This document shows positions 47,475-58,575 of a stretch of DNA of 64,000 nt, in pieces. Made by a program: the position numbers and the translations under genes. This DNA comes from Clytia hemisphaerica (taxonomy: Eukaryota; Cnidaria; Hydrozoa; Leptothecata; Clytiidae), in NCBI GenBank assembly GCA_902728285.1, contig CACVBU010001312.1, positions 248,001 through 312,000 on the forward strand. Direction: 5' to 3'. The stretch's first letter is position 1. The number at the start of each line of letters is the position of its first letter. Below the pieces are notes generated by a model. It saw only the letters and a program-made list of their open reading frames with translations, searched no databases and had not been told where the DNA came from.

Positions 47475-47716
47475 TCAGCTTACACACGACTATTTGTACA
47501 TCGGGTAAAGTCGGTTGACAATGCCGATGTTTTGGAAGCGGGTCTTGGGGGAACACAGAGGGGTTGTTGCCGCCAAGAACCAGGCAGTTTGGACGTGGAC
47601 GTGGTCTTGGAAGTGGGCGTGGTAGTGGTAGAGTTGGAGGAGAAGATAGGCGTGAAAGGTCTCGATCTCGTTCAAGATCTTACTCGCGACCTTGTTCGGA
47701 CTGCTACCGCCGCAAC
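47475..47716 (+). pseudogene. SR splicing-factor-like fragment (RRM start, RG/RS tail)
   Basis: After TTATTTCAG the sequence reads TRLFVHRVKSVDNADVLE, like the first strand of an RRM. In another frame from about 47580 it reads QFGRGRGLGSGRGSGRVGG, then RRERSRSRSRSYSRP to a stop. The RG-rich hinge and RS tail are those of SR proteins, but most of the RRM is missing and the frames differ. It is probably a broken gene copy. Confidence 0.4.
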
Positions 47717-49120
47717 CGGGAATGTCACCATCGACGTTAAACTGACTTTAAATATGCCAATTATGCCTGTCAATTTTTGAAAAAAGCCAATAAGCCAGGA
47801 GCATCTTGCCTCAAAAAAACAACTTTCTCAATTTTCAAAAACCTCTAATCTTTTTATTACAGAGTTATACCCATTTTGCTTTAATTTTTCCAAAGTTTTG
47901 TATTGGCATAATTGGCGTGTTTAAAACCGGTTTTGAAAGTTTTTTAGGTCTTTCCCAAATCAGTGTTACCGTATACTTAAAATACAAACAGTTACATTAA
48001 GAGAAAACGAGAAATGTTTTATGCAAACTACTTTTTTTCCAATCACAGAGAACTTATATTTAAAGCAGTCGTATGATTCGGGATGGATCTATTACTTTTC
48101 TTACGTTTCCTACATTGTGTAATTTGTCAAATTATTGCCCTGAATTTTTTAACCTGCCCAACGAGTTACAATTTTTCAAAAAATTTTTTGTTTCGATCAA
48201 AGAATAGTGTTCAGCGCCACTAATGCCTGATACGTTGATTTTTCAGTTCTTTTTATTTTAAACAGGTGAAAGGCTTCCAGGTAATAAGCTTATATTATTC
48301 CAATTTTCACATTACAATAATAGCTCCAAAATGTGTACATACCAAACGAAAGCTCAGTTTGATTTGTGTCGAGTATATGATTTGAAACGTTAGATCAATT
48401 TATTAATATACTTAGAAATATGTATAATATTTCGTTGCTTTTTTCTAATTTTCATATTCAAAGGTGTAGATTTCGACGTGATATTTTTAAAGCCCTGAAA
48501 AGCTGCTTAAGCGAAATATGATATCGTTGGTTTTTTTATGACCTTTACTTAGATCTCGAGATCTCGAGATTTCATTGTTAAGTCCTTTGAAATGACGCTT
48601 TTTGCTGGGTCAGCACTTTCAATGAAAAGAAATTATAATTTTTATGAGACTTTTAAATGCTATTTATTGATTTCCTTGGAAAATTGTATGATAGACGCAA
48701 TTTCTTCAGATTATTAACAAATGTACAAATTTCTTCTCAAGTTTTAAATATTTTTTTCAAATATTCAAATATATTTTAACTATTAATTCATTAATAATAT
48801 TTTCAATATATTTATTTATTATAAATATAATTTAATTGTTAATTGATTAATTATGTAATTTGAAATTTTCAAAAATATTTCCAAAAATCCAGATTAAGAA
48901 AGGTTAAAAAATACTGCTCCTATCATCTCCTGCCAATGTACTTTCCAACAAATCTAGAATAAAATACCTTCTCGATGATACGTTATCGGTAGAAAATTCG
49001 TCGGTGGAAAATCTCACCAGCAAAAATTGTTCATCGGTAAAAAAATTTTCGTCACTTTTTACCTACGAATTTCCTACCGAAATGGCACAGAATCCAATCC
49101 CAGTCCCAGCCAAATGTCAG
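47717..49120. other. Non-coding, very AT-rich near 48720-48860
   Basis: AGATCTCGAGATCTCGAGAT near 48550 is a small palindrome. No gene is seen. Confidence 0.4.
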
Positions 49121-49128
49121 GTTGTGGC

Positions 49129-49475
49129 AGGACCCTGCCGACGCACCGGACTTAACGAACACCGGACACGCGAAAGTCCTGTGTAAAATGAGAATTTTTT
49201 TTACCACCGGACAATTTCTACACCTGACTTAAGGAAGTCGGATGTCCGGTGTCGGAGAAAGATATTTTTTCCCACCGGACAATCAAAACACCGGAGACAT
49301 GACCAGTCCGGTGCTTCCGGTGTTTCTTATTTTTTGTTTCATAAATGTCCGGCGTCCAAAATTCCCTGTATGCAACACCGGACTGACACCGGACTTATTG
49401 CGTCCGGTGTAGCGAAAGGATACTTTTTGCCACCGGACAAATACACCGGACAGTCCGGTGCGTCGGCAGGGTCCT
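49129..49475. mobile_element. hAT-type MITE copy 1, 347 bp, 8 bp TSD GTTGTGGC
   Basis: TIRs of about 24 bp start AGGACCCTGCCGACGCACCG and end in the inverted match. GTTGTGGC flanks both sides exactly. The interior is full of CCGGTG/CACCGGAC words, probable transposase-binding repeats. A nearly identical copy in the opposite orientation is at 57789-58136. Confidence 0.95.
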
Positions 49476-50058
49476 GTTGTGGCCCTCAAAAGCGTAAATT
49501 TCCGAAATCTCCCCAAGGGTTTTGAAGTTAGTTTAACGTACATTTAGGACTCTGTAGCTGTATCAAAAATTATAGCCATTTCAGGATCCCCGGTACTTTT
49601 TAACCCTCTACAACGAGTATATTCGTATGTTGACATCGGATGGAGTCGAAAGGTTTTGCTTGCAACTTGCGAAACGAGAGAGGGAGTCTGGATCGCTTTG
49701 CAACTAGTCTGATGGCCGCCAGAGCGATCAAGATAAAAACTATACGTCAAAAGAACAATTTGCTTTTTCCGGATTTCCGGACTTTTTCTCCACAAAATCG
49801 AATGTTGAAGTTCGTTTTGCTTTTTTCTTGGCATTGATTCTGTTAAGATGTCCAATAACAGGCGAAGAATTTTGTACAACCCAGAACTTTTGAAACTAGA
49901 AAAGAAACGAGATTTTTAATGGAATTCCTCAACATGTTTGTATAGGACTTTGAAGATCACGGAGACAGCACAAGACAGCGGTTTGGTACTACATACTTTG
50001 GTACTATATATATTTATTTTGAGTAGTTGAAGGTTTTATACCTCTAGACTATATATAT

Positions 50059-50589
50059 ATGAATGTAAAAGGTCTCATTTCTGCTAGTTCGCCTAGTGCC
50101 TATAACTTCCACTCTGTAGGTAGATTTATTGATGATTTGTGTGCCTTAAATGACAGAGATGAGTTTCATAATTGCTACAAACAGATTTACCCTAAAGAAT
50201 TAGATCTCAAAGTTGAGCACCATGGAAACCATGCATCGTTTTTAGATTTAGATATCACCGTTGAAAACAATATTTTTAGATATAAACTTTTTGATAAGAG
50301 AGATGCCTTCCCCTTCTTCATTGTAAGGATGCCACATGCCGACAGTAACATCCCATCGTGCATTTTTTATGGATCCGTCTTTTCAGAAATTTTACGGATA
50401 GCACGTAGCACACTCATGTTTGAAGATCTGACTCCTAGAGTCACTGAGCTTTTCATTCGAATGCGAAACCAGGGTGCTTCAAACGCTTTCTTGAAGAAGC
50501 AAGTTGTCAAATGTTTTTCCAGGTTTCCTGACTGTTTTATGAAGTATGGGATAGCAGTCGAAGAATTTTTACATATTTTCAAATTGTGA
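50059..50589 (+). pseudogene. Reverse transcriptase C-terminal part, 5' truncated
   Basis: Reads GRFIDDLCALNDRDEF (catalytic Asp-Asp box), YPKELDLKVEH, GNHASFLDLDI, KLFDKRDAFPFFIVRMPH, SNIPSCIFYGSVFSEILRIA and FLKKQVVKCFSRFP. This pattern belongs to a repetitive RT family of cnidarians. I place it tentatively with Penelope-like elements because of the hammerhead-like core 0.8 kb downstream; the family assignment is uncertain. Finger and palm motifs before FIDDL are absent. A second, shorter copy is at 59491-59860 (minus). Confidence 0.7.
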
Positions 50590-51382
50590 AATTGTTTCTT
50601 GTGTATTGTATGTGTGTGTTTTTTTTCTGTCTAAAGAATTAGCATTAGCATCGGAGGTATTCATTTCCTACTTTTCTTTCCCCTGTGCAGTCCTCCCGTC
50701 GCGGCACGCCGAACCGGGTTCGCGTCCAACTTACAATTCTGTTCTTTTTTCTATTTTTATATAAGATTGTGTTTGTTACAAATGTTTGTTTCACCTGTAG
50801 TGCACGTGGGATAGTTGGTACAGTGTGTCTTTCTGTCCTTTTGTACTGTATTTTGTTGTAGTGTCTATTTGTTGTCTGTTATTTGTTTGGAAGCTGCTGG
50901 TCAGTTCCTTTTTCTATTATGTTTTCCGAAGGCGACTGAGTGTGGGCCCTTAAACACGTGGAAAGTCACTATGCCAGTCACAAGTCTGGGACTTCGGGTT
51001 TTGTTTTGTGTTTGTATCTTTTTTTAATTTATTTGATGTGTTTGCTTTTGTATTTGTCCCCATTTTGTATGTATTTTGATGAACTTGTGTAAATGATTGT
51101 ACGGAAGTGTGTTTATCAAAAAAGTTTTTTGCAATTCATTGTTTCTCCACTATTACTTTTCTTCTATCTTCATTTGGATTAGGTTTTTCTTTCACATACC
51201 ACTATTTAAATTCCCTTTAACTTTTTGCTAAATTACCCTCTGTTTCGGAATGATTAAAAAATTAAAAATACCAAAAAAATCGTAAATATACACAATTAAC
51301 AAAAATATTCTTAACTTTTTTTCGTTTTATTAGTTTGAGTTATTTATATATCAATACTTTTCTTTTTCTAAAATGACAGATG

Positions 51383-51433
51383 TATATGCGTTTCGCCCTT
51401 ATTAGGACTCGTCAGCACTGCATACTGCATATA
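51383..51433 (-). ncRNA. Hammerhead ribozyme-like core
   Basis: On the minus strand: CTGACGA, stem II GTCC-TAATAA-GGGC, GAAA. This is the full conserved hammerhead core (CUGANGA, stem II, GAAA). Stem III can form between TATATGC-A-GT upstream and ACGCATATA downstream with one bulged A, placing the cleavage site after GTA. Stem I is the weak point: only TGCAGTG lies between the site and CTGACGA, too short for a normal hairpin. Minimal hammerheads of this kind occur in Penelope-like elements and can act as dimers. Orientation is opposite to the RT fragment. Confidence 0.55.
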
Positions 51434-51439
51434 TAGAAG

Positions 51440-51940
51440 TATTTTATAATATGAAATGCTCTAGATTATATTATGCGGTTGTTGATTGTAGCTTTTTTGA
51501 AAGATGGGTATTACAGTGTATAATTTCACATAGTTCCCGCTATGGCAATAATGTAAGTAACTTGTTGATTTTTTTATGAATTTTGTGCCTGTTAGATAAT
51601 TAGACAGAGTTTTTATTCTAAATTTACATCGACTTATTTGGTTTTAAAGGGAAACGGGTCAAGAGTTTTTAGCCAGTTATTTACGATATCAACAGAGATC
51701 AGAGAAGCTGTTCTTCAGTATACCTTATAAATAAAATCTTATGTTTTGTAGGAGTCAATCTTCTGAAAGTCTTGATTGAATGTTTTGAATTTAAAGGAGG
51801 TGATAGTTTGGTTAAATTTCATTTAAAAGTATAAAAGAATCTGTTTTGATAATAATATTTATTTTCGTGATAAACTAACTTTGAATTTTCTGGCGTTTTC
51901 AAATCCTGCTATCTTGTCCAATTTTAATTGCATTGTGGGA
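51440..51940. other. Non-coding
   Basis: No gene or repeat end can be supported in this stretch. Confidence 0.4.
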
Positions 51941-51944
51941 CGCA

Positions 51945-52375
51945 TGATTTAGATGGCATTTGAAATGTGCAATGGAATGACTTCTATGTTTCAAATACAA
52001 TTCAATTTGAAATGCGTTTGAATTATAATTTTGAAACATGAAAAGTAATTTTCACAAACTTATTTCAAATTAGATAATTCAAAAACATTTCACAGATTAC
52101 TTTTGAAATATGTTTTTGAAATGTATTTGAATTGCTAACTATTTTATTGGAAATTCACAATTCAAATACATTTCATATTATACAATCCAAACGCAGTTCA
52201 TGGATTGCTTTTAAAATGTCATTATGAAATGTATTTGAATTGCTACTGTATTATTATTAGAAATTCATAATTCAAATACAATCCAAAAGCACTTCATGAA
52301 CTGCTTTTGAATTATAACTGAACCTTCTTTGAAATACATTTGAATTGTACAAAATTCAAATATAATTTACATTCG
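51945..52375. repeat. Cluster of alternating direct and inverted TTTGAAATGTATTTGAATTG repeats
   Basis: TTTGAAATG-TATTTGAATTG and its complement CAATTCAAATACATTTC alternate at least eight times, so the region can fold into nested hairpins. It ends about 170 bases before the left terminus of the 6.5 kb element but outside it. Confidence 0.6.
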
Positions 52376-52565
52376 TAGGGGATGACATAGAAATCCGTCA
52401 ATGTAAAACTAGTGATCTAAAATGACTATAAGGAAGAAAGCAATTCAATATGAGTTAAGATGGAAAGAAGTAACTCAATATGAGTCAAAAAAGATATTTC
52501 AAGAAAACACATAATCTGTTCCACAGGATTTCGGCCTCTTACCAGTACCGCACTTTGCGTCGATC

Positions 52566-52655
52566 GATTGATGCCAACCCGATCGAGTGATGTCACTCAA
52601 TCGGGTGATATTTTAGTAACCCGATTGATGGTACAATCACTTGATTGGGTTGTCG
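52566..52655. repeat. Left subterminal repeats of the 6.5 kb element
   Basis: CCCGATCGAGTGA-TG-TCACTCAATCGGG is a near-perfect palindrome, followed by further CCCGATTGA and TCACTTGATTGGG copies. They are probable transposase-binding sites, mirrored near the right end (ATCACTCGATCGG, GTGATAATCACC, ATCACTCGATTG). Confidence 0.7.
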
Positions 52656-53111
52656 AAAAAAAATAAAAACTTTTGTGGAGGCGCGAAAACAAGTGTGATA
52701 GCTGGAATTTCTTCCAGCAAACGAAGCACCTTAAAATTAACCAAATTACCGTGCATAATAAAATTTTACCGCGTACTTTTTTAACTATGTCAATGTGAGT
52801 GAGTATGGCTGACGAACCAATGAGAAAACGAGGAGAACAGTCAACTTTTTCTTTTCCCTTTTTGAATTTCTTTTTCCTCCAACATTCCTTATCGAACAGG
52901 TGCGAACTTTTGGTAGTTGCAATATCAAAATCCTTATTTCTGTGCGTTCTGCAGTTCTGGCTCGTAACAAATTATTCTCTTTATATGAATGACCATTATT
53001 TTTTGTTAGAATAAAGAAAAAAAACAAATAAATTATACAAGAACAATATTTCTTTTTATTGACTATATTTAGGCTCTGCTGAAAGTTGTATGAGATAAAA
53101 TTGCAGAAGTT

Positions 53112-55209
53112 ATGGAAGATAATCTGACAAATAATCTCATCTTTACTGCTCAACAACTAAAGGATTTTGGGATTCAGTTTGATGAGACTCAAGATTCTTT
53201 TGAGATAAATTTGCCGGGGATGAATTTGTTGAATTTATCTCAACTTGACGAATCAGCTCCCGTCATAACAAATCACATCATTCCTGAGAGGCAGGAAAGT
53301 GAATTAACTCAATCGCTTTCAGAATCAGAGGAATCAGCACCTTCTGTCGACGAAACAATATCAACCAATATCCATGATGAAACACTAGCAACTAACAATG
53401 AGGAGCTTCAATGTAAATTAGTGAACACCACCAAAGAGAGCACCCCACCCGACGATAGTATGATCTTGTGTGAAACCGAGCCTGTTAGGCACTATTTGGA
53501 TTACGGTGGAAACGAAGAGGTTGACTTTGCAAGTTCGGACCAAACAAATCAAGGTAACACTAAGCAAAAGTTTTATTGTAGTTTACACATAAAATATAAG
53601 CAAAGCATTATACAAATACCATAACGATTGTGAAATTAAATACTAAACTAAAAATAGCTGAAAATGTTTTAAGGATTTTTAAATATTTTATTACTATACT
53701 AATCAAGATGCTTTTATTCTTAGACAGCAGAAGAGACCCCATCACACTGGCCCGATGGTAGCAAAATTCATGACTGACAACCACGGTCGGCAAAAATGCT
53801 TTTATGAGAGAAAAAATACAATACTAAATAAAAAGTGTAAGGATCTTGATAATATTGTTTAGCTGCTTCGTTCATTTTCTTTATCGTCAAAATCATTGTA
53901 CACTTCCTCAATCTGCTCGGCTATCGAAAGAAAGTGTTCAATGTAATCATCTTTTTTCTTTCTTTTAACAGTTTTATCAAAAATTTCATATTGGAGTTTA
54001 GCAGTGTCCTTGTCAAAAGTTTCAATCATTCTGTAAATCAAAATTTTAATTTCGTCTTTAGTTTTATTTTGAAGGGAGCAATACTCCTCTTCGTCTTTTT
54101 GCGTAACAAATACTGGTGTTAACTTTAAACTCGCCCCATCAATCTTAGCTGTTATATATTCTTTTGTGTTGTTTACGGCGATAGATGGAAGCTTTATCAA
54201 ATCCTCTGATAAAGTGTTTTTTGCGTCAATACTTTTATGATCACTCGTTTCCAATGGGTTCAAAAGATATTTCATCTTTCGAATAAAACTTCTTACTTTC
54301 ATGATTTGCACATCGTTTTTCTTTTTATACGTTTCATACTCACGGTTCTCGTCGTCTCGTTCTTTAACATTAATCACCTCTCGTTTCAGCTGGAATGAAA
54401 AAACAATTCATTGGTTAAAATGATAGAATTATTTTCCTATTTACAGGCAGAGTACCTTCACGTTGCAACCGGAGCATACGTTTATCTGATCATCAAACCA
54501 ATCGACTCAAACGCTAAGTATGTTTACGATAGCTCGAAAACAACATATCGCAATTGTGGAATTCAGTTCGGAGTACCAGCACCTGATCTTCAACGTCCGT
54601 CTTCGACAAGAGGAAAAACAAACACTCCTTTGAAAGAAACAAGGAAAAGAAAGTTCAAAATTTCAGAAATACCGAAGTTAAATGTGAATAGTCTTCCAAA
54701 ATCCAAGCCAAAGAAATCGAGGACATCTTCGAAGGAACTGAATGAGAAGAATAATGGGAGCAAAGGCTGCAAATAAGGATAATAAGTCTTTAGATAAAAA
54801 CAAAGGAACACCAAGCATAAAACCGAAATCAAAAATAGTTTCAAAGAAATCAGCTTCAAAAACAAAGCAAACAACAGCTTCTACAACAAAGCAAACAACC
54901 GCGTCCACAACAAAACAAACAACAGCTTCCACAACAAAGCAAACAACAGCTCCCACAACAAAACAAACAACTGCGTCCACAACAAAGCAAACAACAGCTT
55001 CCACAACAAAGCGCTTGGTACGTTCTGCAATTTGTAATAATTGTGCTGGAGTCTCAGGTGGTGAATGCGTGTATGATTCTCCAGAAGATATAAAGTTTAG
55101 AGCTTCAAAAGGTGAAAGAGCATCTTGGATCGGTTGCGATTTCAAACAACGCATATTGGGGCCACGCTTGTTGTGTGGGAGTTTTGATAAAACCCAGGGT
55201 ACCGATTGA
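53112..55209 (+). CDS. Plus-strand gene of the 6.5 kb element: acidic N terminus, octapeptide repeats, PHD-like end
   Basis: Exon 1 is 53112-53553 (147 codons, acidic, Ser/Glu/Thr-rich, begins MEDNLTNNLIFTAQQLKDFG). The donor is AAG|GTAACA. Exon 2 starts at 54451, the second AG of a tandem CAGGCAG acceptor, which keeps phase 1 and gives EYLHVATGAYVYLIIKPID. The frame then needs a one-base shift near 54745 to continue into a Lys/Ser-rich region. Next come about six TTASTTKQ octapeptides (54875-55010) and a Cys-containing end (ICNNCAG, SWIGCDF, LLC) that resembles a degraded PHD finger. The ORF stops at 55209. No overall family is recognised. Its intron contains the third exon of the opposite-strand gene. 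Confidence 0.5.
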
Positions 55210-57682
55210 AGACCACGTCTTTCTTTGCCCAAAGCACAGACCAAAGTAAAAACATTACATTTTTAAAACTCTTTTGTTATTAAAGTTACGTAGTCATAAT
55301 AGTTTATTTTAGTAAAGGACCAACATTAAAAATCAAAAGTTATTTATATCAACCTACCTCTGTGAGTTCATCTATGTTTCTAAAATCTTTAATCCATTGG
55401 TCGTTAGTTGGTACTCCGGACATTTTAAGCCAAGATTTGCTCTCTTTATTAAGCTCTTCTAGCATGGCATCGCCACCTTGACACTTTCCAAGAGTCCTTG
55501 TTCTCGAACCAGATACAAATTTGTTCATAATTTCCTGTAGTTTGGCTGGCATTAGTATTTTATCACGACCGTGTTGGAATAAAATATTTTGATAAATTGG
55601 ATGGTTTCTTGCAAAAAAGACGTGCGATGAGTGTAGCATTACATTTCCGGACACCTGACATGTAAACGGGACATGTAAACGGGGTCAAAATTATTATTCT
55701 CATCCTTTTATTATAGAATCTCTGACAGTTAAGCCCCCATATCACTTTAACCCTAATTATTTTCTTATTCAAAACAAGTGTGTAAATCAAATCCATGATG
55801 AATAAGACTTAAATTGTACATGAAAAGGGATTTTTTTACCTGCCCTCAGCATCATCAAGCTGTGAATGTAGCTGAACACTGATTCTTGCAAGTATAAGTA
55901 ATTTGGATCTTTGACTTTTTCTGACCAGTCCCAATAACCATCAACTGAAGGAGTCTCTTTTTCAACAATGCAATATCGTACATAAGGAACCATCAACTCC
56001 ATTCCAAGACTAAGGTATAATATCTCGAGGAAATGCCAAAGTTTATGATGACTTGCACCTTTATAAAGATAAGCTTGAGCTTTAGGGGACTTAAATCCCA
56101 ATACAGATCCTAAACTACTTGTAAAAACATCCCAGTTCAGCTTGGTGAACGCTCGAGCGGCATTCATTTCAAGATGGAGTAAACCAAATACTGGCAAAAG
56201 TCAACCAAACTCGCGGCTTCCCTCAACTTTCTCTAACACGTAACATTTATGATCTTCAGAGTTAGATTTTTCATAATAACAATCTGAACACTCTGGACAA
56301 CGGTAAACTTTTTCTATGATATCTCGGATAATGTTGTATGGTAAACCATCGCATTCCACCTTTAACCATTCTCTATTACCTGTCCCATACTGCTTTACGC
56401 CAGCTCTCGTACCGATAGCTTGAATTATCTGAATAATGCTATCCTAGCTGCACGGATTCAAAAAATCGGGTTCACCAGCTTTACAAGAGATTTTTGGTAA
56501 AGATGTTTGATGGTGTGAAAAAGAACCGTAAGGGTTTATCTCGTCTGGTTCTCCTTTTTGAGAATGAGATTGATGTAGTGGTAATTCAATTTCGCCAATG
56601 TCTCGTTCCACTTGTACATCTATCTCATCTTTAGAAGATTTGTTGTGCTCTTTAACAACCTTAGTTAAGCATACACGTATATGAGCGTCTCTTGTCTCGC
56701 AAAAGTTTTTTTTTGAGGAAGACAGATATTCCTCTAACTCACCGGAGACTTTTCCATCTACTTCGTCCCTCATCCAACCAAGTGGCTTCAATGTCAAGTC
56801 TTCTTGCAAATTACTATCGGGATCAAGAGTTACCCAGAGATGACTGGTGATGACACTCGTTTTAACTATATTCGTTTCTGAAATCAGATGTGTTTTCCCG
56901 ATCTTTTGGTTGTTGTCGAACACTGATTTCGCCAGTCCTACTGGGAATGTTAATGCTTCAATTCCTTGTTCTCTTAGCCAATTGTTTACGTAAGTATAAG
57001 ATCCTCCTGGGCATCTATTTCCAAGGAAACTCAATTGAGATTTGCAGTTGGTAAAAGTGTAACATAATAGATTTTCCAAGAAGTGATTTGGTAATACCTT
57101 CTTGGAATTCATACTGTAATATAAAAGCTCTACAACTTTGGAAAGTATGATGATTTTTGCCCTACCTGCGGTGTTTAAGTCAATACCACTTAGACTGCAT
57201 AAAAAATGTAGCAAGGGTTCTGGTCTTTCTCTAAACCAATTCAAATGATCAAAGTTTTTAAGCTCGGTGACAGATACAACATTACCTATTTTCTTCATAT
57301 CCGAGACAATTTGTTTTTTTAACTCTCCTCCTAGCTCAATACATTTTGATATCAACTCTTCATCAACATTTGAATGCTCAGTTTCAACGGTTTCAACATT
57401 GTCGTGCTCCTACACGGTATTGTCACGATTTTGAATGACGATATTCAAACAAACCCCACATATGTTTTTGGTGTCATAGTAAATTATCCCTTTAGAGAGC
57501 AATGTCTTATAGTCAGCACTTTTAATTCTAGATCTCTTTTGGAGATCAAACAAACTGGACTGTTCAATAATTGCAGAGTTGTCATGTATTTTTGATCCAC
57601 ACACAGCCCTATATCTACCCGTATTCTCATCTCGCTCTTGTTCATTTTCATTTATTCTCTTGCTTTTTCGTTTTCTATTCAT
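53859..57682 (-). pseudogene. DUF6589-like putative transposase of the 6.5 kb element, three exons, three stops
   Basis: Exon 1 (57682-55840) is one frame of 614 codons with three stops: TAG 57410-57412, TAG 56444-56446, TGA 56201-56203. It has an N-terminal YRAVCGSKI and ICGVC pair, then RERPEPLLHFL, NRCPGGSYTYVNNWL, SVFDNNQKIGKTH, VECDGLPYNIIRDII, a zinc-finger-like CPECSDC-N11-HKC, and FGLLHLEMNAARAFTKLNWD. Exon 2 (55654-55358) has FARNHPIYQNI, PAKLQEIMNKFV and ELNKESKSWL. Exon 3 (54389-53859) encodes a charged helical tail and joins exon 2 in phase 0. The exon 1-2 phase is off by one. The HLEMN and CDGLPY blocks match the DUF6589-type family by memory. No other ORF in the element looks like a transposase. 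Confidence 0.65.
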
Positions 57683-57788
57683 CTATGATATGAGAAATTT
57701 AAAGTGATTTCAATACTTTTATATCTAGAATGCTAGCGTTATTACCAAAAAATTAGGAGCCTGAATTGTAAAGGTAGGAAAAATAGTA

Positions 57789-58136
57789 AGGACCCTGCCG
57801 ACGCACCGGACTGTCCGGAGTATTTGTCCGGTGGCAAAAAGTATTCTTTCGCTACACCGGACGCAATAAGTCCGGTGTCAGTCCGGTGTTGCATACAGGG
57901 AATTTTGGACGCCGGACATTTATGAAACAAAAAATTAAGAAACACCGGACGCACCGGACTGGTCATGTCTCCGGTGTTTTGATTGTCCTGTGGGAAAAAA
58001 TATCTTTCTCCGACACCGGACATCCGACTTCCTTAAGTCAGGTGTAGAAATTGTCCGGTGGTAAAAAAAATTCTCATTTTACACAGGACTTTTGCGTGTC
58101 CGGTGTTCGTTAAGTCCGGTGCGTCGGCAGGGTCCT
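57789..58136. mobile_element. hAT-type MITE copy 2, 348 bp, 8 bp TSD AAATAGTA
   Basis: AAATAGTA lies at 57781-57788 and 58137-58144. The TIRs and interior match copy 1 (49129-49475) in inverted orientation with few differences. It sits inside the 6.5 kb element, just upstream of the start of the minus-strand gene, so it may affect that promoter. Confidence 0.95.
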
Positions 58137-58575
58137 AAATAGTATCTTTATTACGAGTCTTAGCATGATTTTGATTTTAGTAATACTTTAAAAACTGAAC
58201 GATCTTTAAAATGCTTATCCGTTTTTGAAGAAATATAATATCATAATGTCATACATATATATAACCATATATATAATCCTAGAAAGGAAAATCCTGTACA
58301 AGAAATGAATACAAGAAACAAAAAGAAAGTTAAAAAGGTTGAAAATACTAGATGCACTCAACTACAGGTCCTTCCAAGCTCTTGCTATTTAATGCCATCT
58401 GAAGTGTTTCAATCACTTTATCATATCAAGAATCAAATGTTTTTAAAACGAACTTGCATGGAACTACAGCACCTCCACCTTCTCTGTCATTTTTTTGCTT
58501 TGGATTTTTTCTAAATGATTGGCGATGATCAACGTGCTTACTCGAGCAAGCATTCCCAACAGCAATACAGCTTAT

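Noticed and set aside
54678-55244. Minus-strand Val/Phe-rich repeat ORF
   Set aside because: It is the antisense reading of the TTASTTKQ array.
57742-58023. ORF across the second hAT MITE
   Set aside because: It is non-coding repeat; the same translation arises from copy 1 because the sequence is repeated.
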